Assembly (NCBI GenBank): GCA_020047835.1
Contig: JAIFNJ010000026.1
Location: 1-6,712 of the forward strand
Direction: 5' to 3'
DNA length: 6,712 nucleotides
From: Bacteroidota bacterium
GTDB lineage: Bacteria; Bacteroidota; Bacteroidia; Bacteroidales; SZUA-534
Every line of letters starts with the position of its first letter. Position 1 is the stretch's first letter. Positions 1 through 6,258 of this stretch are shown here, one piece after another. Under the pieces are notes generated by a model. It ran no database searches. It was not told the DNA's origin and worked only from the letters and a program-made list of their open reading frames with translations. The translations under genes and the position numbers were made by a program.

Positions 1-1022
1 TTAACACCAATGGCATTGCCCTCGATAATGGAAATTTCATTGGGTTGCCGTTTACAGAAGAACAAGCAAAAATTGTGATGATTTCCGTTCCTTGGGATGT
101 CACTGTTTCCTATTCCGATGGCACATCCACCGGTCCCGATAATATTTTGAAGGCATCGATGCAGCTCGATTTGTTTGATCCGGAAATTGAAAATGCCTGG
201 CAATTAGGTATTTACTTGCGTCCTTCCAAACCTGAATGGAAATTATTAAACGAACAATTGCGACCCTTATCAAAAAAATACATTGCTTTTTTGGAAGAAG
301 GAGGTACTGTTCATCAAAATGCTGAGATTGCTCAACTATTAAAAACAATTAACAAAAAACACGAACAATTAAATTGGGAAGTATACCAAGCCTCAAAAGA
401 TATATTAGACCAAGGAAAAATTGCTGCCGTGGTAGGTGGCGAACACAGTGTTCCGCTAGGATTAATGAGAGCACTAAAAGACAAGTTTAGTTCTTTTGGA
501 GTGCTTCACATAGATGCTCACATGGATTTACGACACCAATACGAAGATTTTAGCTTTTCCCATGCGTCCATTTTCAACAACGCCATCCTTCTAAATTACG
601 TTGATAAATTAGTTCAGGTGGGTATCCGCGATTTTTGCGATCAGGAAGTAGATTTTGCCAACCAAAATCAGGTAAAAATATTTTACGACCATCAGCTAAA
701 AACAAACCATTACCAAGGAAAAACCTGGCATCAGCAATGTTTGGAGATAATTGATGCTTTGCCTCAAAATGTCTACATCAGTTTCGATATCGATGGATTG
801 AACCCGCAACTTTGTCCTAATACCGGAACGCCGGTACCGGGTGGATTGGAATTCAATGAATCAATTTACCTAATCCGTTTATTGGTAGAAAGCGGACGCA
901 AAATCATTGGTTTTGACTTATGCGAAGTTGGAGGCCTCGACAATGAATGGGACGGCAATGTAGGTGCCCGCATCCTTTACAAACTCTGCAACTGGACCGG
1001 AAGATCGAATGGATTGATTTAA
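1..1022 (+). CDS. Agmatinase/arginase-family ureohydrolase, 5'-partial
   Basis: Mn-dependent ureohydrolases release urea from guanidino compounds such as agmatine or arginine in the cytoplasm. The frame (codons from position 3) is open to the left edge. The 14 codons before a TTG at 45 read like the conserved N-terminus of Bacteroidota agmatinase-family proteins (NTNGIALDNGNFIG), so the start lies outside the window and TTG 45 is not it. 339 codons are visible. All six expected metal ligands are present: His in GGEHS (444-446), Asp-His-Asp in DAHMD (513-527), and two Asp in SFDIDG (786-794). NTGTPVPGG and a C-terminal DLCEVGG also fit. The usual Asp after the last ligand pair (SxDxDGxDP) is Asn here (801-803), a position that does not bind metal. 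Agmatinase, in polyamine synthesis, is the best guess from remembered homologues. Arginase or formimidoylglutamase cannot be excluded from sequence alone. The 3' end converges on the next gene. Confidence 0.9.
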   Translation, partial: NTNGIALDNGNFIGLPFTEEQAKIVMISVPWDVTVSYSDGTSTGPDNILKASMQLDLFDPEIENAWQLGIYLRPSKPEWKLLNEQLRPLSKKYIAFLEEGGTVHQNAEIAQLLKTINKKHEQLNWEVYQASKDILDQGKIAAVVGGEHSVPLGLMRALKDKFSSFGVLHIDAHMDLRHQYEDFSFSHASIFNNAILLNYVDKLVQVGIRDFCDQEVDFANQNQVKIFYDHQLKTNHYQGKTWHQQCLEIIDALPQNVYISFDIDGLNPQLCPNTGTPVPGGLEFNESIYLIRLLVESGRKIIGFDLCEVGGLDNEWDGNVGARILYKLCNWTGRSNGLI

Positions 1023-1040
1023 ACATTTTAACCTATACCA

Positions 1041-2717
1041 TCAAAAATACAAATACCGCTTAATTTTTTTTGTGGCGGTCTTTTGAAAAGGAACCGGGTG
1101 CACTATCAACAATTGGATTCTGGAATATTTATTAACTCTTGAATTCACATATTGGTGCAGTTCCTCTGAGAGTTCCTCAATGGCAACATCAACCTTTTGG
1201 GAAAATTCCTCCAGCTTTTCATCCATTCTATGAGCAAAGTCGGATGTTGCATTTTTGAACTTCTGTTCCAGCTCTTCGCGGTTAAAATGAACCATGGCCA
1301 CCAATTTTCCTTTTTGTTCCACTACCACCGATTCAATCACATAGGGGAAATTGTTTATCACCGATTCAATTTCTTCGGGGTAAATATTCTCACCGTTTGC
1401 ACCCACAATCATGTTTTTTAAACGACCTTTGTGGCTCAACCAACCTTGCTTGTCATACACACCCAAATCACCTGTCTTGAACCAACCGTCTTCGGTCATA
1501 ACCTCACGGGTTTTGGCTTCGTTCTTATAATAACCCAACATTACATTGGCCCCTTTTGCCCAAATTTCACCTTCGCCAGTAATTGGATCCGGATTATGAA
1601 TGATCAATTCGCAATCAATAACTTTAGGACCAATGGCCTGAAGCTTTGTTTCCGGAGGATTGGATCCGGCTAACAATGGCGCAGTTTCCGTAAGGCCGTA
1701 ACCAATGGCATAGGGGAATTTGGCATCTCGCAGAAATTGCTCCACCGTACCATCTAATTTGGCACCACCTATACCGAAAAACTTCAAGTTGCCACCAAAA
1801 GTTTGGTACAATTTTTTTCCAGCAAGGAAATAAATAAGCTTGCGGGTTGTTTTGTATTGATGCAGAAAATTGGTTATTTTTTTTGCTTGAATTTTCGGTA
1901 GAATACTGTTTCGGTAAACCTTTTCAATAATCATGGGAACCGTTAGCATGAATGTGGGTTTCAGCTTTTGCATAGCTGGAACCAATACACTTGCCGTAGG
2001 CGGCTTGCGCAAATAGGTTATGCTGGCACCATGCAAAATAGGAAGAATCAACCCAATGGTATTTTCATAGGTGTGTGATAAAGGCAAAACAGAAAGAAAT
2101 TTATCTTTCTCGGTAATGGTTTGTACGTTACCCGATTGAATGGCATTAAAAATCACATTCTTCTGCGAAAGCATTACCCCTTTGGAATCACCCGTTGTAC
2201 CTGATGTATAAAGCAGAATGGCCAATTCATTTTCATTGGGGGAATAAGTTTTTTGTGGTTGCCGGTTTTCAGCAAAAACAGGTTCCTGTAAATTTCCGTT
2301 AAGAATGCTGAAATTATCAAGGCGCACAATAATTTCAAGATATTCACTTTTAACTTCTGCCAATTTATATTCCAAACTTTCGGAAACAAACATGCATTTA
2401 GCTTCGGAATGCAGTAACACATTTTGAAGTTCATGAGGATTAAAATCGGGCAATACAGGAACAGCCACCACACCCATTCGTTGGAGTGCAAAATAAACAA
2501 TTACCCAGTTTGGCATATTCTGGCTGAAAATAACCACCCTATCACCCGAATTTATTTCCATGGTTTCGAGCATGGCCATGGCAGCATCAATTTGCTTTCC
2601 CATTTGAGTATAGGTAATTGAAGGCTCATCGATAAATCCTATGGCATTATTCATGGCATATTTGGAAACAACCGCTGGGATAATTTCTGAAAAGTTGAAG
2701 GAATTGTAATGGTCCAT
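1041..2717 (-). CDS. Long-chain fatty acid--CoA ligase (AMP-forming)
   Basis: A 558-residue member of the ANL adenylating superfamily. It would activate a fatty acid with ATP to acyl-AMP and then load it on CoA, for lipid synthesis or degradation, in the cytoplasm or at the inner membrane face. Motifs in order: the P-loop signature TSGTTGDSKGV (residues 171-181), GYGLTETAP (339-347), the ribose-binding TGD (415-417), the hinge KGRLKN (430-435), and ANGENIYPEEIE (440-451). The C-terminal KTATKKIKR (546-554) carries the catalytic lysine, probably K551, with Lys in place of the usual Gly before it. Residues about 480-530 form a charged helical insert before that motif, which I remember from Bacteroidota paralogues. 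The ATG at 2715-2717 fits the family N-terminus and has a candidate promoter just upstream but no clear Shine-Dalgarno. The exact chain length preference cannot be read. The gene stands alone on its strand, 232 bases downstream of the kinase gene. Confidence 0.92.
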   Translation of the reverse strand: MDHYNSFNFSEIIPAVVSKYAMNNAIGFIDEPSITYTQMGKQIDAAMAMLETMEINSGDRVVIFSQNMPNWVIVYFALQRMGVVAVPVLPDFNPHELQNVLLHSEAKCMFVSESLEYKLAEVKSEYLEIIVRLDNFSILNGNLQEPVFAENRQPQKTYSPNENELAILLYTSGTTGDSKGVMLSQKNVIFNAIQSGNVQTITEKDKFLSVLPLSHTYENTIGLILPILHGASITYLRKPPTASVLVPAMQKLKPTFMLTVPMIIEKVYRNSILPKIQAKKITNFLHQYKTTRKLIYFLAGKKLYQTFGGNLKFFGIGGAKLDGTVEQFLRDAKFPYAIGYGLTETAPLLAGSNPPETKLQAIGPKVIDCELIIHNPDPITGEGEIWAKGANVMLGYYKNEAKTREVMTEDGWFKTGDLGVYDKQGWLSHKGRLKNMIVGANGENIYPEEIESVINNFPYVIESVVVEQKGKLVAMVHFNREELEQKFKNATSDFAHRMDEKLEEFSQKVDVAIEELSEELHQYVNSRVNKYSRIQLLIVHPVPFQKTATKKIKRYLYF

Positions 2718-2735
2718 AATCCAAATTTAATGGGT

Positions 2736-2743
2736 CAAAGGTA
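2736..2743 (-). promoter_or_regulatory. Candidate -7 promoter element for the acyl-CoA ligase gene
   Basis: On the minus strand this reads TACCTTTG, a full match to the Bacteroidota -7 consensus TAnnTTTG. It ends 18 bases before the ATG, which would give a very short leader. A second match, TAAATTTG at 2722-2729, lies too close to the start codon to be the likelier choice. No clear TTTG at -33 is seen at the usual distance; that region reads as a T-rich stretch. Confidence 0.4.
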
Positions 2744-2810
2744 ATTGAATAATCCTTTTTAATGTAAAAACACCCCTTTTTAACTAATTAATCAAACTCA
2801 AGTCTTTATT

Positions 2811-2831
2811 AAACAGATGAGTAGTCTGTTT
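2811..2831. repeat. Perfect 7-bp inverted repeat, possible terminator or operator
   Basis: AAACAGA (2811-2817), a 7-base loop, then TCTGTTT (2825-2831). It lies between the end of the kinase gene and the start of the acyl-CoA ligase gene, both on the minus strand. As RNA it would form a modest hairpin with T-rich flanking sequence. It could help terminate the kinase transcript or act as a protein site upstream of the ligase gene. The stem is AT-rich and short, so the role is uncertain. Confidence 0.3.
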
Positions 2832-2878
2832 TGTTTGAATTTTGAATGTAATTTGAGTATTTGCGCTCCAATATTTAA

Positions 2879-2905
2879 ATTAAACAATAACGGCTTTGTT
2901 TTAAT
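2879..2905 (-). terminator. Weak candidate terminator of the sensor kinase gene
   Basis: ATTAAACAA (2879-2887) is complementary to TTGTTTTAAT (2896-2905) with one bulged T and an 8-base loop holding the only G/C-rich part. On the minus strand it sits about 45 bases after the kinase stop codon and is followed by a T/A-rich run. The position fits a terminator, but the almost all-AT stem makes it weak. Confidence 0.3.
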
Positions 2906-2949
2906 ACAATTAATACTTCACTTGTTACTTAACTAATATTAAACCACAC

Positions 2950-4641
2950 TTAATTTACTTTTTTGGGAATTGTAAAACTAAATATTGAACCTTTATTTAA
3001 TTCAGACTCAACCCAAATGGTACCTCCTAATAATATTACAAGATGTTTGGCTATAGAGAGACCAAGTCCAGCTCCCCTATAAATATTATCATTATTATCC
3101 TCTATTTTCATAAACCGATCAAATATCAAAACCTGATTTTCTTTGCTTATACCTAAACCAGTATCTTGCACAAATAATTGAATTGTATTTTTATCAATTA
3201 ATTTTCCGCCAACATTAATAGTACCACTTTTTGTAAACTTTATGGCATTATTAATAAGGATTGTAAATATTTGTTTTATTCGAATTTCATCAGTAACCAA
3301 AATAATATTCGAGATTTCATCATTAATAAATATATTAAATTCAAGATGAGATTTAATGACATCCAATTTTTCACTGATTTCAAAATCGTAAATTGTCTTT
3401 AAATCATTCAATACATTTATTAAAGGAACCTCTTTAATATTAATTTCGATGTATCCGGCCTCAATTTTGGAAAAATCAATGATATCATCAATTAAACTCA
3501 GCAACGAATTACTGCTTGATGAAATAATTTTATTGTAGTTTGCACGCTCTTCATTCGAAAGATCGGATTCAGCCAACAACCCACTGAAACCAATTATTGA
3601 ATTTAAAGGGGTACGTATTTCATGCGACATATTAGCTAAAAATGCAGACTTAAGTTTATCGCTCTGAATTGCTTCTTCTTTTGCTTTTACTAAGGCTGCT
3701 TCCGTAAATTTTCTCTGTTGCAGTTCTTCATTCAACTGAAAGGTTTTTCTTTTTACAACTATTTTTAATGACCACGACCACAATCCAATTATTAGTAGTA
3801 ATACTATTAGGATGAAAATGGTAACATAGAATAATGTATAATCTTTTTCAGGAGTAAAGCTTAACCATCGGTTCTGAATGGTCATTTTCTCGTCTTCAGA
3901 AATTGAGTTTATAGCTTTATTCAAAATAGAGAGCAAAACAAGGTCATCATTTCTAACGCCAATCGAAGATCCTTCAGTATTTGTTTCTACAAATGCAACC
4001 TTCAGATTGCTTAAATTGGAGTTCGATATTATATAGTACAAAGGGGCTAAATCATCAAATACACCGTCAACTTTTTGGCTCAATAATAAGTTAATTCCTT
4101 CGGTTAAGGTGCTTATTTCAACAATTTCTATCTTTGGATTTTGGTTAGTAACAATTTGTTGATGGATGCTATTCTTTTTAGTTGCGATTCTTTTTCCATT
4201 CAAATCCTGAAATCCTGAAATATCTAAATCTGTTCTATGAGAAATTAGCGCATAGGGATCTCGGAAAAAACCATTGGTGAAATTTAACTTGGACTTCCGT
4301 TCTTCCAGCGCTGAAGCATTAATAACTCCATCTACTTCATGTTTCATCGCTTTTTCAAGGGCAATATCCCAATTTGAACCTTCTAACCTAATCGCTATAC
4401 CTAATCGCTTTTCAATCAAACGCACTAAATCAATGTTTAAACCTGTTAAATTGCCTTGCTTATTTATGTAATTTAAAGGCGGGTAGGTATTGTCAACCGC
4501 AAATACAATAAATGGGTGAGCTTCCAACCATTGCTTTTCAATACCATTTAATTCCAATATACGGGAGTCAGTTCGACAAGAACCGATGCCAAGAATAATT
4601 ATACTGAAAAGAAATAGCGCATTTAAGAATCTTATAACCAT
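2950..4641 (-). CDS. Venus-flytrap sensor histidine kinase
   Basis: A 563-residue two-component sensor. Residues 1-21 are a hydrophobic signal or anchor ending in IGSC (C22), which resembles a lipobox. Residues about 38-262 form one periplasmic SBP_bac_3 domain (VFAVDNTYPPLNYI, then a region ending NRWL). Residues about 269-292 are a transmembrane helix, followed by a charged coiled-coil-like linker (297-330). HisKA contains SHEIRTPLN with phospho-acceptor H340. HATPase_c has the N box (N464/N465), G1 DTGLGIS (493-499), F box (507-510) and G2 GAGLGLSI (523-530). There is no receiver or HPt domain, so a separate response regulator is needed, and none is in the window. In the sensor, R115 (EERK) and D197 (FDDLAP) line up by motif with the Arg and Asp that clamp the ligand backbone in amino-acid-binding proteins such as GlnH and HisJ. 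An amino-acid-like ligand is therefore possible. The ATG at 4639-4641 starts directly at the signal sequence. The architecture resembles a one-lobe-pair EvgS/BvgS sensor without the phosphorelay. Confidence 0.93.
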   Translation of the reverse strand: MVIRFLNALFLFSIIILGIGSCRTDSRILELNGIEKQWLEAHPFIVFAVDNTYPPLNYINKQGNLTGLNIDLVRLIEKRLGIAIRLEGSNWDIALEKAMKHEVDGVINASALEERKSKLNFTNGFFRDPYALISHRTDLDISGFQDLNGKRIATKKNSIHQQIVTNQNPKIEIVEISTLTEGINLLLSQKVDGVFDDLAPLYYIISNSNLSNLKVAFVETNTEGSSIGVRNDDLVLLSILNKAINSISEDEKMTIQNRWLSFTPEKDYTLFYVTIFILIVLLLIIGLWSWSLKIVVKRKTFQLNEELQQRKFTEAALVKAKEEAIQSDKLKSAFLANMSHEIRTPLNSIIGFSGLLAESDLSNEERANYNKIISSSSNSLLSLIDDIIDFSKIEAGYIEINIKEVPLINVLNDLKTIYDFEISEKLDVIKSHLEFNIFINDEISNIILVTDEIRIKQIFTILINNAIKFTKSGTINVGGKLIDKNTIQLFVQDTGLGISKENQVLIFDRFMKIEDNNDNIYRGAGLGLSIAKHLVILLGGTIWVESELNKGSIFSFTIPKKVN

Positions 4642-4682
4642 ACTTTAATTGGTTCGGTAAATTCATTAAATTAATACAAGTA

Positions 4683-4704
4683 TTTAACGCTAAGATTAGT
4701 TAAA
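4683..4704. repeat. Imperfect inverted repeat in the divergent intergenic region
   Basis: TTTAA-CG-CTAA, a GA centre, then TTAGTTAAA: nine paired positions with a two-base bulge. The centre is too short for an RNA hairpin loop, so if it is functional it is more likely a DNA-binding site, possibly for control of the kinase gene that starts 42 bases away. In a region this AT-rich it may be chance. Confidence 0.25.
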
Positions 4705-4713
4705 AAACTGAAA

Positions 4714-4723
4714 ATAGCGCTAT
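4714..4723. repeat. Perfect 10-bp palindrome ATAGCGCTAT
   Basis: A self-complementary ATAGCGCTAT is the most GC-rich spot of an otherwise AT-rich divergent intergenic region, 73 bases upstream of the kinase ATG and about 65 bases upstream of the -33 element of the Rrf2 gene. It could be a regulator site. No known motif is recognised. Confidence 0.25.
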
Positions 4724-4778
4724 AAATTTAGTTGATAATTTATCTCTTCTAATCTTTTCCAATTTTTTTTTCAAATAA

Positions 4779-4809
4779 TTTGGAATGTTGAAAAATACCT
4801 TTACTTTTG
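4779..4809 (+). promoter_or_regulatory. Bacteroidota-type promoter of the Rrf2 gene
   Basis: TTTG (4779-4782), exactly 19 bases, then TACTTTTG (4802-4809). Both boxes match the Bacteroidota sigma-ABfr consensus (TTTG / TAnnTTTG) at typical spacing. Transcription would begin a few bases after 4809, inside the inverted repeat at 4811-4833. A bound repressor there would block initiation. Confidence 0.75.
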
Positions 4810-4810
4810 T

Positions 4811-4833
4811 ACTGTAATAAATATAATTACAGT
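4811..4833 (+). promoter_or_regulatory. Perfect inverted-repeat operator, probable Rrf2 self-repression site
   Basis: ACTGTAAT (4811-4818), seven bases, ATTACAGT (4826-4833): a perfect dyad. It extends by one more pair (T4810/A4834), so its last base is the A of the regulator's ATG. It begins two bases after the -7 promoter box. Position and symmetry fit an operator for a dimeric winged-helix repressor. The adjacent Rrf2 protein is the obvious candidate, because such regulators often control themselves. Confidence 0.72.
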
Positions 4834-5262
4834 ATGAGTCACGCACGATTTGCCATTAATATACACATCTTAACCATCCTTGCAAATACAGGAAAAGGTG
4901 AGATGGTTGGTATGGTATGGGTTTCGTCGGAATTTATTGCTGGCAGCATTGATATTAATCCGGTGCTGGTGCGCAAGGAAATATCTCACTTAAGGAAAGC
5001 AGGTTTGGTTGATAGCAAAGAGGGTAAAAACGGTGGTAGTGCATTGGCAAAGCCTGCATCAAAGATATTTTTATCAGATGTATATAAATCGGTATATGAA
5101 AAACCTGTTTTGGGAAATGTAAAAAACCACTCCAATGCCCAATGCCCAATCGCTCAGCAAATTAATGAACATTTGGAGGTGCTCTATCAAAGTGCCGAAG
5201 ATGCTATCTTGGAAAAGCTGGGATGTACAACTTTACAACAATTCAGTGATAAATTTCATTGA
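4834..5262 (+). CDS. Rrf2-family transcriptional regulator, YwnA-like
   Basis: A 142-residue cytoplasmic DNA-binding protein of the usual Rrf2 length. The N-terminal helix (SHARFAINIHILTIL) leads to a winged helix-turn-helix with recognition segment INPVLVRKEISHLRKAGLV (41-59) and wing SKEGKNGGSALAKP (61-74). The C-terminal dimerisation helix follows NAQCPIAQQ. The layout matches B. subtilis YwnA, including one Cys in the CP[IV] motif (C104). Only two cysteines exist (C104, C131), so the three-Cys cluster ligands of IscR/NsrR are absent and a [2Fe-2S] sensor is unlikely. The ATG at 4834 is chosen over an in-frame TTG at 4807, because that TTG lies inside the promoter -7 box and homologues begin at MSHARFA. 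Strong promoter and operator signals lie directly upstream. The next gene follows after 57 bases on the same strand with a similar operator, so the protein probably represses itself and the downstream pair. Its signal is unknown; a thiol-reactive or redox cue via C104 is inference. Confidence 0.92.
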   Translation: MSHARFAINIHILTILANTGKGEMVGMVWVSSEFIAGSIDINPVLVRKEISHLRKAGLVDSKEGKNGGSALAKPASKIFLSDVYKSVYEKPVLGNVKNHSNAQCPIAQQINEHLEVLYQSAEDAILEKLGCTTLQQFSDKFH

Positions 5263-5290
5263 TTTTTTTTAAACCTAAACTGTAACTTTA
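5259..5290 (+). promoter_or_regulatory. Possible weak promoter of the dioxygenase gene
   Basis: TTG (5259-5261, at the regulator's stop codon), 21 bases, then TAACTTTA (5283-5290), one base off TAnnTTTG. The proposed operator at 5279-5301 covers the -7 box, which would suit repression. The match is imperfect, and read-through from the regulator's promoter is an equally good explanation for expression. Confidence 0.3.
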
Positions 5291-5301
5291 TTTATTACAT
5301 T
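5279..5301 (+). promoter_or_regulatory. Second Rrf2-type operator ahead of the dioxygenase gene
   Basis: ACTGTAAC (5279-5286), seven bases, ATTACATT (5294-5301). It has the same 8-7-8 geometry as the dyad at 4811-4833, with one changed base in each arm (14 of 16 arm positions identical). It lies between the regulator's stop and the dioxygenase start. The shared spacing is what makes it convincing: it implies the same dimeric protein reads both sites, perhaps with lower affinity here. Confidence 0.6.
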
Positions 5302-5321
5302 TTAAAATCTGTAACTATATT
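5280..5321 (+). repeat. Direct repeat of CTGTAACTnTATT, 29-base period
   Basis: CTGTAACTTTATT (5280-5292) recurs as CTGTAACTATATT (5309-5321) with one difference. The first copy includes the left arm of the second operator. The second copy is a lone half-site with no partner arm downstream, and it runs into the TTG start of the dioxygenase gene. It may be an additional repressor half-site, or a duplicated leader segment. Confidence 0.45.
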
Positions 5322-6204
5322 GGAACGAATTGAATTTATAAAATCACTTACCAGTTTAACGCTTATGGCCCTGATTAACCCATTATCATCGCCCGCTAAA
5401 GGCCTGCATGAAACCCAAAATAAAATGCCGGCCCTTTTTATCGGACATGGTTCGCCAATGAATGGAATTGAATTGAACCCGTTCAGCCAGCAATGGATCA
5501 ATTTGGGCAAAGAATATCCTGCTCCTACTGCAGTTATTTGTATATCGGCTCATTGGCTGACTAATGGAACCAAAGTTACTGCGATGGAGCTTCCAAAAAC
5601 CATTCATGATTTTGGAGGTTTTCCGGACGCACTATCTAAAGTTCAGTACCCTGCACCAGGAAGTTTATCCATTGCAAAAACTACCAAGCAAAGTATAGAA
5701 TCAACCGATGTAATGCTCGACTATGATTGGGGTTTGGATCATGGAAGTTGGACCGTTTTAAGGCATATGTATCCTCAAGCCACTATTCCAATTATTCAGC
5801 TAAGCATCGACTTCAGGCAACCGGCCAATTATCATTATCAATTAGCCAAAGAGCTCAGAACACTTCGCGACAAAGGGGTTTTAATTATAGGCAGTGGAAA
5901 CATGGTACACAACCTGGGCAAAATAGCTTGGGATAAAATGGATGAACCCAATTACGGTTATGATTGGGCCATTGAGATGAATGAAACATTTAAAAAGCAC
6001 ATTCTATCCAGAAACCATACGGCATTAATTGACTATCAAAAACTGGGAAATGCAGCTCAATTAGCTGTTCCAACTCCAGATCATTATTATCCTTTGCTGT
6101 ATATCTTAGCCCTTGAGGATAAGAATGATAACATTACTTTCTTTAATGACGCCTGCGTAGCTGGTTCATTATCCATGACATCGGTAAAAATTGCACAAGA
6201 TTAA
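5320..6204 (+). CDS. DODA/YgiD-type class III extradiol ring-cleavage dioxygenase homologue
   Basis: A 294-residue member of the LigB superfamily, 4,5-DOPA dioxygenase type. Characterised members open catechol rings next to the hydroxyls; the physiological substrate of bacterial YgiD-like proteins is poorly defined. Metal-site histidines are visible: FIGHGSP (H43), SAHW (H78), NMVHNLG (H197) and TPDHYYPL (H255). LDHGSW (H141) is another conserved His, probably catalytic. The spacing of H43, H78, H197 and H255 agrees with the E. coli YgiD zinc site as I remember it. The TTG start at 5320 gives MERIEFIKSL, which resembles the N-terminus of Bacteroidota homologues; no ATG exists upstream before the frame's stop. 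ATG 5365 or 5425 are alternatives, the latter giving the minimal domain MPALFIGHGSP. Residues 1-30 are weakly hydrophobic and could be a vestigial signal, but I would not call export. It lies 57 bases after the Rrf2 gene behind a similar operator, and 54 bases before the YceI gene. Confidence 0.88.
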   Translation: MERIEFIKSLTSLTLMALINPLSSPAKGLHETQNKMPALFIGHGSPMNGIELNPFSQQWINLGKEYPAPTAVICISAHWLTNGTKVTAMELPKTIHDFGGFPDALSKVQYPAPGSLSIAKTTKQSIESTDVMLDYDWGLDHGSWTVLRHMYPQATIPIIQLSIDFRQPANYHYQLAKELRTLRDKGVLIIGSGNMVHNLGKIAWDKMDEPNYGYDWAIEMNETFKKHILSRNHTALIDYQKLGNAAQLAVPTPDHYYPLLYILALEDKNDNITFFNDACVAGSLSMTSVKIAQD

Positions 6205-6258
6205 AACTTTAACTAACAATAAAAACCAAATAAAAATTAACAATTAAATTTAAAAAAG

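Noticed and set aside
45..47. TTG as the start codon of the ureohydrolase
   Set aside because: The 14 codons upstream are in frame, open, and read like the conserved family N-terminus, so the gene continues beyond the left edge.
1055..1090. Possible bidirectional terminator between the convergent ureohydrolase and ligase genes (ACCGC/GCGGT, then CTTTTGAAAAG)
   Set aside because: The first stem is 5 bp with a 15-base loop and the second has a 1-base centre; both lie within the ligase coding sequence, so chance is as likely.
2174..2500. Open frame of about 108 codons on the minus strand
   Set aside because: It overlaps the acyl-CoA ligase gene in another frame and resembles no protein family; the ligase frame carries all motifs.
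2950..4641. Hybrid kinase with receiver domain, as in EvgS/BvgS
   Set aside because: The protein ends shortly after the HATPase_c G2 box; there is no receiver or HPt sequence in or next to it.
4807..4809. TTG as the start of the Rrf2 gene
   Set aside because: It is part of the -7 promoter box TACTTTTG and would put the operator inside the coding region; ATG 4834 matches the family start.
4834..5262. Fe-S cluster sensor of the IscR/NsrR type
   Set aside because: Only C104 and C131 are present, so the three-cysteine cluster arrangement is missing.
5295..5607. Minus-strand open frames opposite the dioxygenase N-terminus
   Set aside because: They are shadows of a well-supported gene, with no recognisable domain or upstream signal.
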